A stretch of DNA of 64,000 nucleotides, from positions 1,736,001 to 1,800,000 of the forward strand of contig JAGTJL010000007.1 of NCBI GenBank assembly GCA_020746875.1. Reading direction: 5' to 3'. The notes beneath the pieces were generated by a model that saw only the letters and a list, made by a program, of their open reading frames with translations, was not told the origin of the DNA and made no database searches. This stretch comes from Rhexocercosporidium sp. MPI-PUGE-AT-0058. Lineage: Eukaryota; Ascomycota; Leotiomycetes; Helotiales. The position numbers and the translations under genes are program-made. Position 1 is the first letter of the stretch; each line of letters starts with the position of its first letter. Of this stretch, positions 44,091 to 54,196 are shown piece by piece.

Positions 44091-45905
44091 ATGGCCCCAT
44101 TGAATCTTGACAACATCCAGGGAGATATCTTGTAAGATTCTTGGGCCGTCATCATGACCTGACCCTGGCTAACTATCCTCAGGTCTGGTCTGCCCAAGAA
44201 AGGAGAAATCTTCTTCTTCTTTCAAATCAACAAGGACCTGGTTAAGGACTTCTGCACTGGTATTGGAGACCTCGCTCATCACGTCACTTCCGTGACCCAG
44301 TGCGAAGTTGACAGACAGAATATCGTAAAAGAGAAAGAACTAGCCGCATTGCAAGACAGGGCCCCAAAACTGCTGGAATTGAGTGGCATCAATATTGCCT
44401 TCTCTCACAAGGGCCTCCGAGCAGTACGTAAGATTCAGCAGCACCCGATTTTCAGCTAAGAACACTCCACTGACTTGAACCGGTGATTTAGATGGGGTTC
44501 AGAGACAAAACTGGCGATACTATCTTCGAGAAAGGTATGGTTGCGGACGCCGACGGTGAAGATCGCGATCAAGGAAATCCCAACAAATATCTCAATGATG
44601 ACTTGACTCTATGGGAGCCTAAATTCCGGGACGAGTCAATCCACGGAGTGATTCTCATCACTGGTAGTAGTCACCCAAAACTCAAGGAAGCTCTTGACAA
44701 GGTCAAGAAAATCTTTAAGGTTGGCGAAGAAGGAGCGAGTATCACCGAGGTGATTCAGCTCGAAGGCCACGTAAGACCTGGTGATATTGCCGGCCACGAG
44801 CAGTAAGTAGGTCGTTGGGGAGAATGACATGTTTTGACAGTTCCCTAGCTTCGGATTTGCCGATGGCATTGCCCAGCCCGCAGTTGATGGTGTACCAACA
44901 GTGGTCCACCGTGGCACCGACACCATCCACCAAGGAGTTATCCTAGTGGGTCGAGGAGGAGACAAATTGAAAGACCAACGTCCGTTGTGGGCTTTGGACG
45001 GAAGCTTTCTTGCTTTCCGCAAGCTCAAACAGAACGTTCCAGAATTTCAGAAGTTTCTCGATGACGAGGCTGTGAATACTGGGCTCACTTCAGAGCTCTT
45101 GGGCGCCAAGCTCGTCGGTAGATGGAAGAGCGGTATGCCATTCCCCTGCAGTCCCATGAACAAGACACTGACGTGATCTGCTACCACAGGAGCGCCTGTC
45201 GAGAACTTTCCTCTTGCAGGAGACCTCAACGCAGCGAAAGCTATTGCCACCGACTCATCTGTAAATGACAACTTCCGCTATGATCAGAATGTCAAACAAC
45301 AGAATTGCCCTTATGCAGCACACACTCGCAAGACCAATCCCAGAGATGACATTGCGTTCAATGACAAGGATGACCAGCACCAGATCCATCGTATTATCCG
45401 TCGTGGTATTCAAGATCTCTGAGAGACATATTATACCGTGAAGCATCCTAGGCGGCGATAAATGCTGACTCTCCCGTTAGAATATGGACCTGAAGTGACC
45501 GACGAGGAAGAAGCCACCTCAACAAGTTCGGCGGATCCCAAGCTCGAACGTGGCCTGCTTTTTGCTTGTTACCAGAGCAACCTCTCGAATGGATTTTCGT
45601 TCATTCAAAAATGTTAGTTGTGCCCATGATAAGCTTATAGAAATCTTCTGACTGAAATAGTATGGGCCAACAACACGGCATTTCCCCGCAACAAAGAAGA
45701 TTCCCGAAATTCTGGCTTCGATCCCATCATTGGCGCGGCCCATTCCAACAAGCCGGAGCCCAGTCGCGACATGAACGGCTTCGATGCTGCTGATCAGACA
45801 AAGCGGCTCACACTGAGTAATGACTGGGTAATCTCCAAGGGAGGAGAATACTTCTTCTCTCCATCGATCTCTGCTCTCCAGGAGACATTCGCACAGGCTG
45901 CCTAG
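44091..45905 (+). CDS. DyP-type heme peroxidase
   Basis: Exons are 44091-44131, 44183-44423, 44492-44802, 44849-45132, 45190-45405, 45481-45612 and 45661-45905, giving about 489 aa. Family motifs: GFADGIAQP (catalytic Asp near residue 203), CPYAAHTRKTNPR (proximal heme His near 337) and HRIIRRG (distal Arg). DyP peroxidases oxidise dyes, phenols and lignin-like compounds. There is no signal peptide (it starts MAPLNLDNIQGDIL), so this is probably an intracellular form. The fifth intron is uncertain. Conservation (RRGIPYGPEV) would put the splice after ATT-C, but the sequence there is AAGATC, as if GT of GTAAGATC were lost. The donor used here (GTATTC at 45406) is a fallback that loses two or three residues. 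Confidence 0.82.
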
Positions 45906-47006
45906 ATGTATTGAGGAGCAGGAGTATTGAGACTAGCTTCTCGATTCTTGGGTACATGAGACGGGAAATGGGCGATGGGAGTTGCCGGGTGTCCGGGGCT
46001 TTTCTATAGGTTTCTTAGCTTACATTCATTAGTAGGCGTCGTTGGACAAGGAAGATCAATAAAGCTCAACCCCGAAGAAGCTACTCCTACCTAAAATTGA
46101 AGTGAATGACATGTGATGGGTGACTCCCCAGTATGCTCCATAATTCTGCGAGCTCATCCTAGCCCATCTGGACATTATGTCGTAGTTTTCACTACAGACT
46201 TGAGAGTAAAATACCAAAATTTGGAAGGCTGTCTTGAAAATGATAAAGGAAGAAGGTGAGATAAGGTAGAACCTCGCTAGCCTGCTCTCTCCACTCCTAT
46301 CTGTTTATTTTCTTGATCTCTCGGATGTCCCGATAGGATTCCAATCTAACAAGAATCATACTGAGGGATATGGGTATAGTCTGCAAACCAATCCTTCAAA
46401 CATAGTCGGATTTAGAGCAGCAGCAAAGGATGATGTAGATTACGACGGGCGTAGATCAAGGCTGATGAGAAGAAGCCGGGAACAACTGCCACTGAGATTT
46501 GGAAATCTGGAATAGTTCTCGACTTTGACTGAGGCATCAAGGGTTTTATGCCGCTGAGTGAACGTGTTTACATAATCACCCACCAACCAATCCCAACGAC
46601 TCGAAACCCCTGACGTCCGTGGGGCGACTTGACTCGTGAATGAGGCTGTTTACAAACCACCATATGAGGACCTTGATGGCCAAATTCTGCAGGCGCGATG
46701 CCCAGACTCAGACCAGACCCCGAATCCAGCAAGCATGATTGACAAAGAGCTGAAGGTCTTCTCTTTCCTTCTCTCCTGCTCTCTTTATCTACATAAATAA
46801 ATAAACTGTCTGTTAAGACATCGCCGTCTTCTTTCTTACTATTCATTCTTTCAAGACGCCGCTTATCGAGGACGAAAGTTCTCGGCGACCGGCGTGAAAG
46901 AGATCCGCGAGCAGCAGCAGCATCACCAGCAGAGGTTGGAAGGTTGAGATAAGGACGGCGACTTGCTGCGGGATCGAGCATTCCTCGCAAAGGGCAGATA
47001 GCAGCC
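45906..47006. other. Intergenic
   Basis: About 1.1 kb between two plus-strand genes. A minus-strand frame of 187 codons (46568-47131) overlaps the ZIP gene start and has no recognised domain. It is treated as a shadow. Confidence 0.35.
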
Positions 47007-48587
47007 ATGCAGCTCGACAATGATACTCGAGGGTGGATCATGTCGGTCGTGAGTGGTGTTGGTATGTTTCTCTCCGACCGCGGTAGAGAGCTACGACTGA
47101 CAATTGAGCGTAGCTTGCATCGTAGGTGCAAGCATTATCTGCGTCGATGTGTTGATACAATTCATACCCAGTAAACGGAACTTCAGGATACAGGAGAGCG
47201 AGGCGTTCATGGCATGTTCATTAAGTTTGAGTTTTGGGGTCATGGTAAACACCCCCCGCCATCATGAGCTCCAAATGCTGATGTCTACTAGATATTCTCA
47301 GCACTCTACAGTATCCTGCCAAACTCGAAGAAATACCTAATACAGAGCGGATACACACCATCAAATGCAGGTTGGATACTTTTGGCGGGGTTTGTAGGAG
47401 GCTTCTTTGGGATCCAGATTTTCTCGAGATTCTTTCACCGATTCATGCCCTCGCATGTTGTGGACTGCGACCATACACACGAAGAAGCCACCCATGATCA
47501 TCATGGGCATCTCGGGCACCATGGACCAAGCAGGGGAAGCTCTCATGCCAGCCGGCACAGAATCCGACTCCCTTCGCATCGCGAGAATGTGAAAGCCAGC
47601 GAATCTACCCCGCTACTGCCGTCGAATCTATCCAGTGGGACACTCTCACCACACCAGACAGCACAAGTCGATGGCCCTGGTGCTCATATTAGACGGCAAG
47701 CCACCTTCCCTGAATCGAGGAGACCTTCTATGATCGAAGTTCAAAAAAGGGTGATGTCTTTCGTCAAAGATACGAAGACAAATTGCGATTCTGGCGGACC
47801 TTGCTTTGGATACTCCGATCCATGTGGTCAAGAATGCTTCAAGCATCTTGCTACCAGAACTGCAAATAACTCCCGCCGCCCAACCATGCTACGAACAGCT
47901 ACCGGAACGTTCCACCCCCATTCACATCCTGCCCTACCCGAAGACTCAGAACCTTCTAACGGGGCTCCTCGAGCTCCAAGTCGAACGCGAATCACAAGAG
48001 CACGCTCTTCCGAGACCCTAGATGAGGCTCGTGAACAGATGGTGGAAGGTTGTGACTCTGACGCCGAGTCCGACGAAGATCTTGAAGCTCAGCACCACCA
48101 TCACGTACCCAAAAATGCTTTCATGAGCATCGGCCTCCAAACATCCATTGCTATTGCCGTGCATAAACTTCCTGAAGGATTCATCACGTATGCCACGAAC
48201 CATGCCAATCCATCCCTCGGTTTCTCCGTGTTCATGGCACTCTTCGTCCACAACATCACAGAAGGTTTTGCTTTAGCCCTTCCACTCTACTTGGCACTCA
48301 AGTCTCGGTTCCGTGCTATGCTGTGGGCCACCCTTCTGGGCGGAGCATCACAACCTGTTGGTGCTGCAATTGCCGCCGCTTGGTTCAAGATTGCTGGGCA
48401 CGAAGGCCATCAACCAGGCGCGACAGTTTACGGAATCATGTTTGCCCTCACTGGAGGTGTCATGACGAGCGTTGCATTGTCACTCTTCGTGGAGAGTTTG
48501 AACATGAATCACAATCGCAACCTGTGCATTGCATTCGGCTTCATTGGCATGGCGATTATGGCAACGAGCAATGCTCTTACCTCTTAA
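47007..48587 (+). CDS. ZIP-family zinc transporter (Zrt3-like)
   Basis: Exons are 47007-47061, 47114-47244 and 47292-48587, giving 493 aa. Eight or so helices frame a long cytosolic loop of about 190 residues. That loop is rich in His (DCDHTHEEATHDHHGHLG, QHHHHVPKN) and Ser/Arg. Transport-helix signatures are IAVHKLPEGFITYATN and ALFVHNITEGFALALP, the metal-binding HxxPEG/HNxxEG pair of ZIP carriers. The layout matches the Zrt3 subgroup, which releases zinc from the vacuole into the cytosol. The protein ends in a short helix (LCIAFGFIGMAIMATSNALT). The start ATG at 47007 and the first intron were set by keeping the first helix in frame. Confidence 0.87.
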
Positions 48588-49472
48588 ACGGAAGAATATA
48601 TTTGGAATTGGATTGTCCAAATAAAGGAAAGCAAAGGAAACGAAACAGGCTGCATCAAGGCGGATCAACTGTATGAGTTACGTAGCATCGCATTGTTAGG
48701 CGTTCTGATAGGAGTGGGTCACGTCGATCGATATACATGTTGATCATAAAATTGGTATTGTCGGGTAGCGCAGTGCGCCTCTCTGGGTACTTTGTAGGTA
48801 GTTATTGGCTGGCGTACCAAACGGTAGAGGAAGGAATTTGGAATTGGGATTGGCATGGACATGGACATGGAGGGATAACAACATAGCCTGTGGGCTTGTT
48901 AAAGTCAACCAGGCCCAACAGAAATTGATGATACATCAGATGGCTCCCTTTTGCATTCCTACTGCTTGCTGTACTTGCGCACAAGAGTATCTACACTCCA
49001 AGGCGAAGACAACTCCTTCCCGTCCTGAAAATCTCGCTTGAGGATGAGAGGGGGAAAAAAGGAGGCGAGCCAAAATATAGACCGTGTAAGCGAAGCCTAT
49101 CTATTTATGTACCTATTCTGTAGACACGGCACAGGAAGTACTGTAAGGGAATGAACCCTTTTGGTTTACTTCTTCCTTCTCCGTGCAGCTGCTCGTTTCG
49201 AGACCAAAAAAAGAAAAGGAAAAGCAGACTAACGCGAAACGATGGAATAGAGTAGATAGAACATAATAAAATTGTGTGATGTACACGCTGCTAGCCTGAA
49301 AATGCATCGAGTAGGTAGGTGGGTGCTGTGTGTGTGTCTTTATTCACTTCGTTCGTACGCTCGTGCTCGTCTGCCTTTTTTCGGAATTTTACACTCCCCT
49401 TCCTCTCTTCATCCCGTTCCAACCCAGCATTCAGAAGCCCGCCATAAATCAAGAGAAATACCGGATACCGAT
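48588..49472. other. Intergenic, convergent 3' ends
   Basis: About 885 bp between the tail-to-tail ZIP and lectin genes. No gene seen. It presumably holds 3' UTRs. Confidence 0.35.
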
Positions 49473-50734
49473 TCAGAAGCGATGACTTCTACTCTTCTGT
49501 GTCCTCCACGCCGTATATCCGACATACCCACCTCCACAGACCGCAAAGAACAGCAGGATCTTGAAGAGGAACCACGTCCAGCTTCCCCCCTCCTTGGGAG
49601 CCTTGACCTTCCCTCCGGTCGAAGCGATCTTGCCCCCCGGACCAGGCTTGCTCATAGTACTATCCCTCCCCTTCGTATCATACAAATTCCTCGTTGACAC
49701 GCTGATGATATCATGATTATCACTCAGCTCTCCCGTCTCAGCCGAGAAGCCAAGGTACGCCACCGAGGGAATCATAGGCGGCTCGTTTGTCTCGAAGCAC
49801 AAATCCCACTGCCCATCCGTCTTGTACTGCAACTCGAGCTTCAGCGACTTATCCTGGAAATATGTGAGTTTTGCCTTGGTTGCCATCGAAGCCCCGCGGA
49901 GCCCCCTCGCAGAACAGCCCATAAACTCGTTGTCCTTGCCGTCGTTCGACTTGTCGTAGATCTTCTTGCCGTCGCCGACCATGGCCATCACGTAGGGAAA
50001 GACGGTGCCCGGTCGGTTGTTCTTGTACGTGTCGAAGAAGATACCGAGGCCCTCGAAAGAGTCGACGCTGCCGAATACTGGGCCGGGCGAGGCGCGCTGT
50101 TTGGTGAGCCAGAGGGCCATGCCGTCGCCGTGGAGGTTGCCATTCCCGTGGATCTTGAATTCGACTTCAATCTGTTTGCACATAGGAGTATTAGCTACCT
50201 TGCGCATATACGCATGTGAAACCCCAGTAGAACCCCATTGTGGAAGAGGGACCAACCTCCCAGTTCGTAGCCGTCAGAGGCACGCGCGAGAATATCCATC
50301 CTTCCTGTGAGGGACGATCTGAAGTCAGGCGAATGTATCTGCATGCAGCATCAGCACACGAGCATCACCCTCCATGGATACAGGAACTCCTACTGATCCG
50401 CGCGCACAATGGTATTTCCTCCAAAATCAAACCATCGACTCTGCATGTCCGAATCGAGATATGGCTATTTCATGTCTCAAGTCAGCGTGCTGTGCTGTTG
50501 CTGTGTATTGCTAGTAGAAGCAAGGGGGGTTCAAGCCCACGAACCTGGTGCAAGGAATGCGTGCGTAACTGGTCGCATTCTAGTTAGCTGGTGTATCGGT
50601 TGATCCGATTTTGTAGTTGATTAACATACGGGTATGCTTCTAATGCCATTCTCGTCGGTGGTCGTCTGGTCCTGAATAGCTGCGAGAGCACATGCTGCCA
50701 GCGCCAATACGGACAGCGAAGTAGAGAACCACAT
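49473..50734 (-). CDS. L-type lectin cargo receptor (VIP36/ERGIC-53/Emp47 family)
   Basis: Exons are 50734-50630, 50568-50545, 50464-50394, 50338-50257 and 50171-49473, giving 326 aa. A signal peptide (MWFSTSLSVLALAACALA) opens the protein. The legume-lectin fold follows: LDSDMQSRWFDFGGNT, then IEVEFKIHGNGNLHGDGMAL, and FEGLGIFFDTYKNN with the calcium/sugar loop. One transmembrane helix near the C-terminus (WFLFKILLFFAVCGGGYVGY) leaves a short basic tail (KSRSHRF). Such proteins bind high-mannose glycans on cargo shuttling between ER and Golgi. Exon 2 is only 24 nt. The gene is head to head with TIM13. Confidence 0.88.
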
Positions 50735-51190
50735 TGCCTCTACTCTCTCTACCCAAGATCCTGTCTCAGCTTCTACGTGACTCCTGCCTAGGTGCTTCGT
50801 TCAGGAATGCAGCAGGTGGGTAAAGAACGAAAAGGCCGAGTCAAGAATGGAAGAAAAAGAAAATGTAGCGCTCCTCTCCTGAGGGATGAAGTTGGTACCG
50901 TCCGGGCAGAAGTTGCAGGGCAGGAGACGCGAGACGGGTTAGCTGGCCTCTCTTCGACTTTAATCCGGGGTGGAACTTGACGGTGGAACTGGAACTGGAT
51001 CCCTGCAAAGCTCCAGCTCTGTGGTAGCTGCGTTTCTGCGTGTAGGCGAATGAGCATCATCAACGACTGGAAAAGTTCGATTGCAGTTGAAGAACAAAAC
51101 ATAAGCAGCACAAACAATTCACAACTCCAACAGCAATTCAGCAACAACATTTCTCTCCCTTCTCAAATTCCAATCTCTCAAGCCGCAAAA
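50735..51190. promoter_or_regulatory. Divergent promoter, lectin / TIM13
   Basis: 456 bp between two divergent start codons. It carries no gene and should hold both promoters. Confidence 0.4.
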
Positions 51191-51585
51191 ATGGAGAACG
51201 TCAGCAACAGCCTCGGCTTCGGCCAGGATCCCAAAGCCGCAGTGATGAACCAAGTACGACAAGAAGCTGCCATGACCAACGCCCGACAATTGATCGAGGT
51301 AAGCTCTTGATACTCTCCTCTGGTTTCATTTCCACCTTCATATCTAGATCATGAAACCTTTCCTATGAATCAATTGATGCTAATCTCCCCCCGCAGAAAG
51401 TGAACGAGCACTGCTTCGAGAAGTGTGTCCCCAAACCCGGATCCTCGCTATCGAGCGGCGAGACGACTTGCTTCACGCAGTGCATGGAGAAATATATGGC
51501 GGCTTGGAATACCGTCAGCAGACAGTATATCAATCGGATACAGCAGGAGAATGCGAAGAATGGGGCTGGTGGCGGGGTCTTCTAG
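51191..51585 (+). CDS. TIM13: Small Tim protein TIM13
   Basis: Exons are 51191-51298 and 51397-51585 across a 98-bp intron, giving 98 aa. The twin CX3C motif is complete: CFEKC (Cys42/46) and CFTQC (Cys61/65), joined by PGSSLSS, then EKYMAAWNTVSRQYINRIQQ. This is a small Tim chaperone of the mitochondrial intermembrane space. The KVNEHCFEKC and SLSS pattern points to TIM13, which pairs with TIM8 to guard hydrophobic precursors. The length matches the family. Confidence 0.92.
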
Positions 51586-52062
51586 GGGATGGGCGTAGGC
51601 GTAGCGTTTGTTTGAGTTGGGATGATAAGGGGTCCTGTATGATGGAGAGCAGGGACACTATGGCGAGGAAGGAAAAGTGCCAGATGCATGGACTGCGATA
51701 GACTGTACGATCATGATGGGCTGTATCATATCTGTGAACTTACCTGGGTGGAAAGATTGGCTTGGGAGGACGGCTTAGATGGTATCAGCATGAATCACCT
51801 CTTCACTACCGCGAGACCTCTCCAGAATTCTGTTCAATTTGCAAGGGGCTCTATGAATTTTGACGGCTTTCAGAGATTGATACGCAGAATCGGAGATTTT
51901 ATAATGGACTCCAGGGACCAATACATTCCTCTACTCCAGTTCAGAGGAGAAATCAAGCATCCAGTCTGGCCCACCAGCTCAAGGAGAGTATGCTAGATTT
52001 CTACGAAGGATGAAGCCAGTACCAAAACTACACAGTCTAACATCCACGGGCCATCTTGGTGA
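51586..52062. other. Intergenic, convergent 3' ends
   Basis: About 480 bp between TIM13 and the first orphan gene, which point toward each other. No gene seen. Confidence 0.35.
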
Positions 52063-52808
52063 TCATTGTGCAACCGCATTCTGAGGTTCTCGCTTCGACT
52101 GAGCAGAAACAAAATACTCTACGGATCGTCAGCATCCAACCCAACCTCACAACCTCAAACCATCAGCAACTTACGTCCTCTCCTCCCCTCAACCGGCACC
52201 ATATCCCCCAACAAAAACCCATCAATCCTCATAAACGGCAAATCCGCTACCGTCTCCGCCGCGCTAAAGCAAGCCGTTCTCTTCCTCAAAATATACACAT
52301 GCACCTTTTTCATATCCCTAACATCATCCCTCATGAGCTTCAAGCTACCACTAGCTCTTGCTTCAGTCCAGCACTGGTATCGAGGCGTCCAGTAATAGAT
52401 CTGCTCGATGGGATCGGGCGCTAAGGCTCTCGCGCAGATGTCGGTGAGTTCCGCTGCTGTGAGGATGCCGAGGGGGATGGATTGGGGTTTGTTGCTTGTG
52501 GAGTGGCGGATCTTGAGGATGGCTTTGCATGGGAAGTTGCTCATGGTGAGTCTGGCATGAAGGAGTTCGTTTGCTCTTCTGGTTTCGGGGTCTATGGGAG
52601 GGCACGGGGCAGATAGGAGATCGAGGAGGGCGTTTGTGCGGTTGTGGTCTAGAGGACGGGCTCTAGGTCGAGGAGTGAATGAATTGAGTTCTGATTCTGG
52701 TCCGGGTCCGTTGTTGATGGAAATGATCCTAGAACCGTGTCTGTGGCTTGGATGACCAGGTCCTACAACTGAAGCACGATTGGGTCCATTGCCGTTAGGG
52801 GAGACCAT
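52063..52808 (-). CDS. Orphan protein A, paralogue of its neighbour
   Basis: Best model: exons 52808-52175 and 52118-52063 joined across a 56-bp GTAAGT/TAG intron, giving 229 aa. Without the intron the frame stops at 52155. An in-frame ATG at 52967 would add 53 residues with a hydrophobic stretch (IFGFISSSIFQLIVIVII). The N-terminal half is Pro/Arg rich and unstructured. The C-terminal half holds a compact motif set: CKAILKIRHS, LTAAELTDICARAL, IEQIYYWTPRYQCW and LKLMRDDVRDMKKVHVYIL. The same order appears in the gene just upstream. I do not recognise a known family. The spacing of strands and helix suggests a small alpha/beta domain. Confidence 0.65.
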
Positions 52809-53071
52809 TCTGGGGAATGATGTTTGGATTGTTGGGTATGGATATGTGTATGATGATGGCCTAATGATGACGATGACGATGAGTTGGAAGATACTCGAGG
52901 AGATAAACCCGAAGATACTCGAGTTCAGTAAACACCTCCCGAGTCGTTCTTTCCAGCCCTTTCCCATTTAATATTCTAGAGGTAGCTGCCTCACATAGAT
53001 TCCTAATACGTACACAACATATACACGTACCTCCCCAATATCAGCACTGTTCAAAAAGATTCATTATCTTG

Positions 53072-53773
53072 TCAGGCACCCATGCCAAACAGAAGCCCAG
53101 AAATACCATCAAGATCATCAGCTTCAATATCACTCTCTGGAGGATGCCAAGGCACAGGGCTAAGACTCCTCCTCCTCCACTCCCTCTCCCTCTCCCTCTC
53201 CCTCTCCCTCTCCCTCTCCCTCTCCGTTCTCCCATCCACCCTCGGCAAAGCCTCCTCGCCCTCCCCCTGCACCAAGACGAAAACCTTCAGAACCCCCTCA
53301 ATGCCCACACGCTCACCCACACCCAAACTCGCACCCCTCAGATCCTCCTTCACGACCCCCAAGGAATCCTCCGCGTTGCTGTAATAGACCCTCTTCCAGC
53401 GCAGAGAGAGCGGGTTCCAGTAGTAGACAGAAGCTATGCTAGTCGGGGTTGTGTACCGACTGGTGGATATTTGAATGGCGCAGAGTTCTTGTGAGCAGAT
53501 GTCCCAGAGCTCGGAGCTACTGGTGAGGTGGTGGAGGGAGTTAAGGACCGGTCGGCCGCCAGCTGTGCAGGATACTTCGTACATGATCTGCTCTGGCCTT
53601 GAGACCTGTGGATTGTGTGGAGATCTGGATTGGGGTTGGATGTGGTTGTGATTGTAGGCATGATCTGGTAATTGAGTTAAAGGTTGGGTGTATTGAGATA
53701 ATGATTGACCTAATAGGCGATCTATTCGTGGGAGAGATGCCATTCTGGCTGGGAGTCCAAGGGGGAGACCCAT
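53072..53773 (-). CDS. Orphan protein B, paralogue of A, with Arg-Glu repeat
   Basis: Single exon, 233 aa. The motif order matches protein A: MYEVSCTAGG, SSSELWDICSQEL, IASVYYWNPLSLRWKRVYY and VVKEDLRGASLG, then LKVFVLVQGEG. The pair is therefore a tandem duplication, well diverged. Near residue 185 a run of about eight Arg-Glu pairs is encoded by a TCCCTC microsatellite at 53181-53225, so its length should vary between strains. The C-terminus is short and acidic. Function is unknown. Confidence 0.7.
   Translation of the reverse strand: MGLPLGLPARMASLPRIDRLLGQSLSQYTQPLTQLPDHAYNHNHIQPQSRSPHNPQVSRPEQIMYEVSCTAGGRPVLNSLHHLTSSSELWDICSQELCAIQISTSRYTTPTSIASVYYWNPLSLRWKRVYYSNAEDSLGVVKEDLRGASLGVGERVGIEGVLKVFVLVQGEGEEALPRVDGRTEREREREREREREREWRRRSLSPVPWHPPESDIEADDLDGISGLLFGMGA
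53181..53225. repeat. Coding TCCCTC microsatellite
   Basis: About seven and a half copies of a 6-bp unit lie inside the orphan B gene and encode alternating Arg and Glu. Six-base units keep the frame when copy number changes. Confidence 0.9.
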
Positions 53774-54196
53774 TCTGCTTGAAGTTTTGGAAAATGGAGG
53801 TTTGGGGAGTCAGGAGAGAGAATAGGTAGGGAGATTTGGATAATTGCATTTCGAGTAATTCTTTTGTGGATCTTTAGTGAATTTAGTTTGGGGAATGGCC
53901 GATATCTACCTAGGTTACCGGGTGTTATTATAGGTAAGTAGGTAGCTCAAGGCCCGGGCCGTAAACCAGATGAAAGTTCGCTTAAATTCAAAACACCTGG
54001 CGAGTCGGAGGGTATGACGCTCGGATGCTGCGATGTCTTCAACTTTCTAAAGTCTACATAGAAACTTCTTTCATGAGTGGAGATCTGATCTTTTTCGTCA
54101 TACCGTGACTCCGATTCTTCATACCCTAACCCATTGGTTGTCTACCGGAAATACTCAGACCATCAATTGCAATACAATTCGGAAGCAGCCGATCAA
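53774..54196. other. Intergenic
   Basis: About 420 bp between co-oriented minus-strand genes. It should contain the promoter of orphan B. No gene seen. Confidence 0.35.

Noticed and set aside
46568..47131. 187-codon minus-strand frame before the ZIP gene
   Set aside because: It overlaps the real first exon of the ZIP gene and has low-complexity, arginine-rich composition without a domain.
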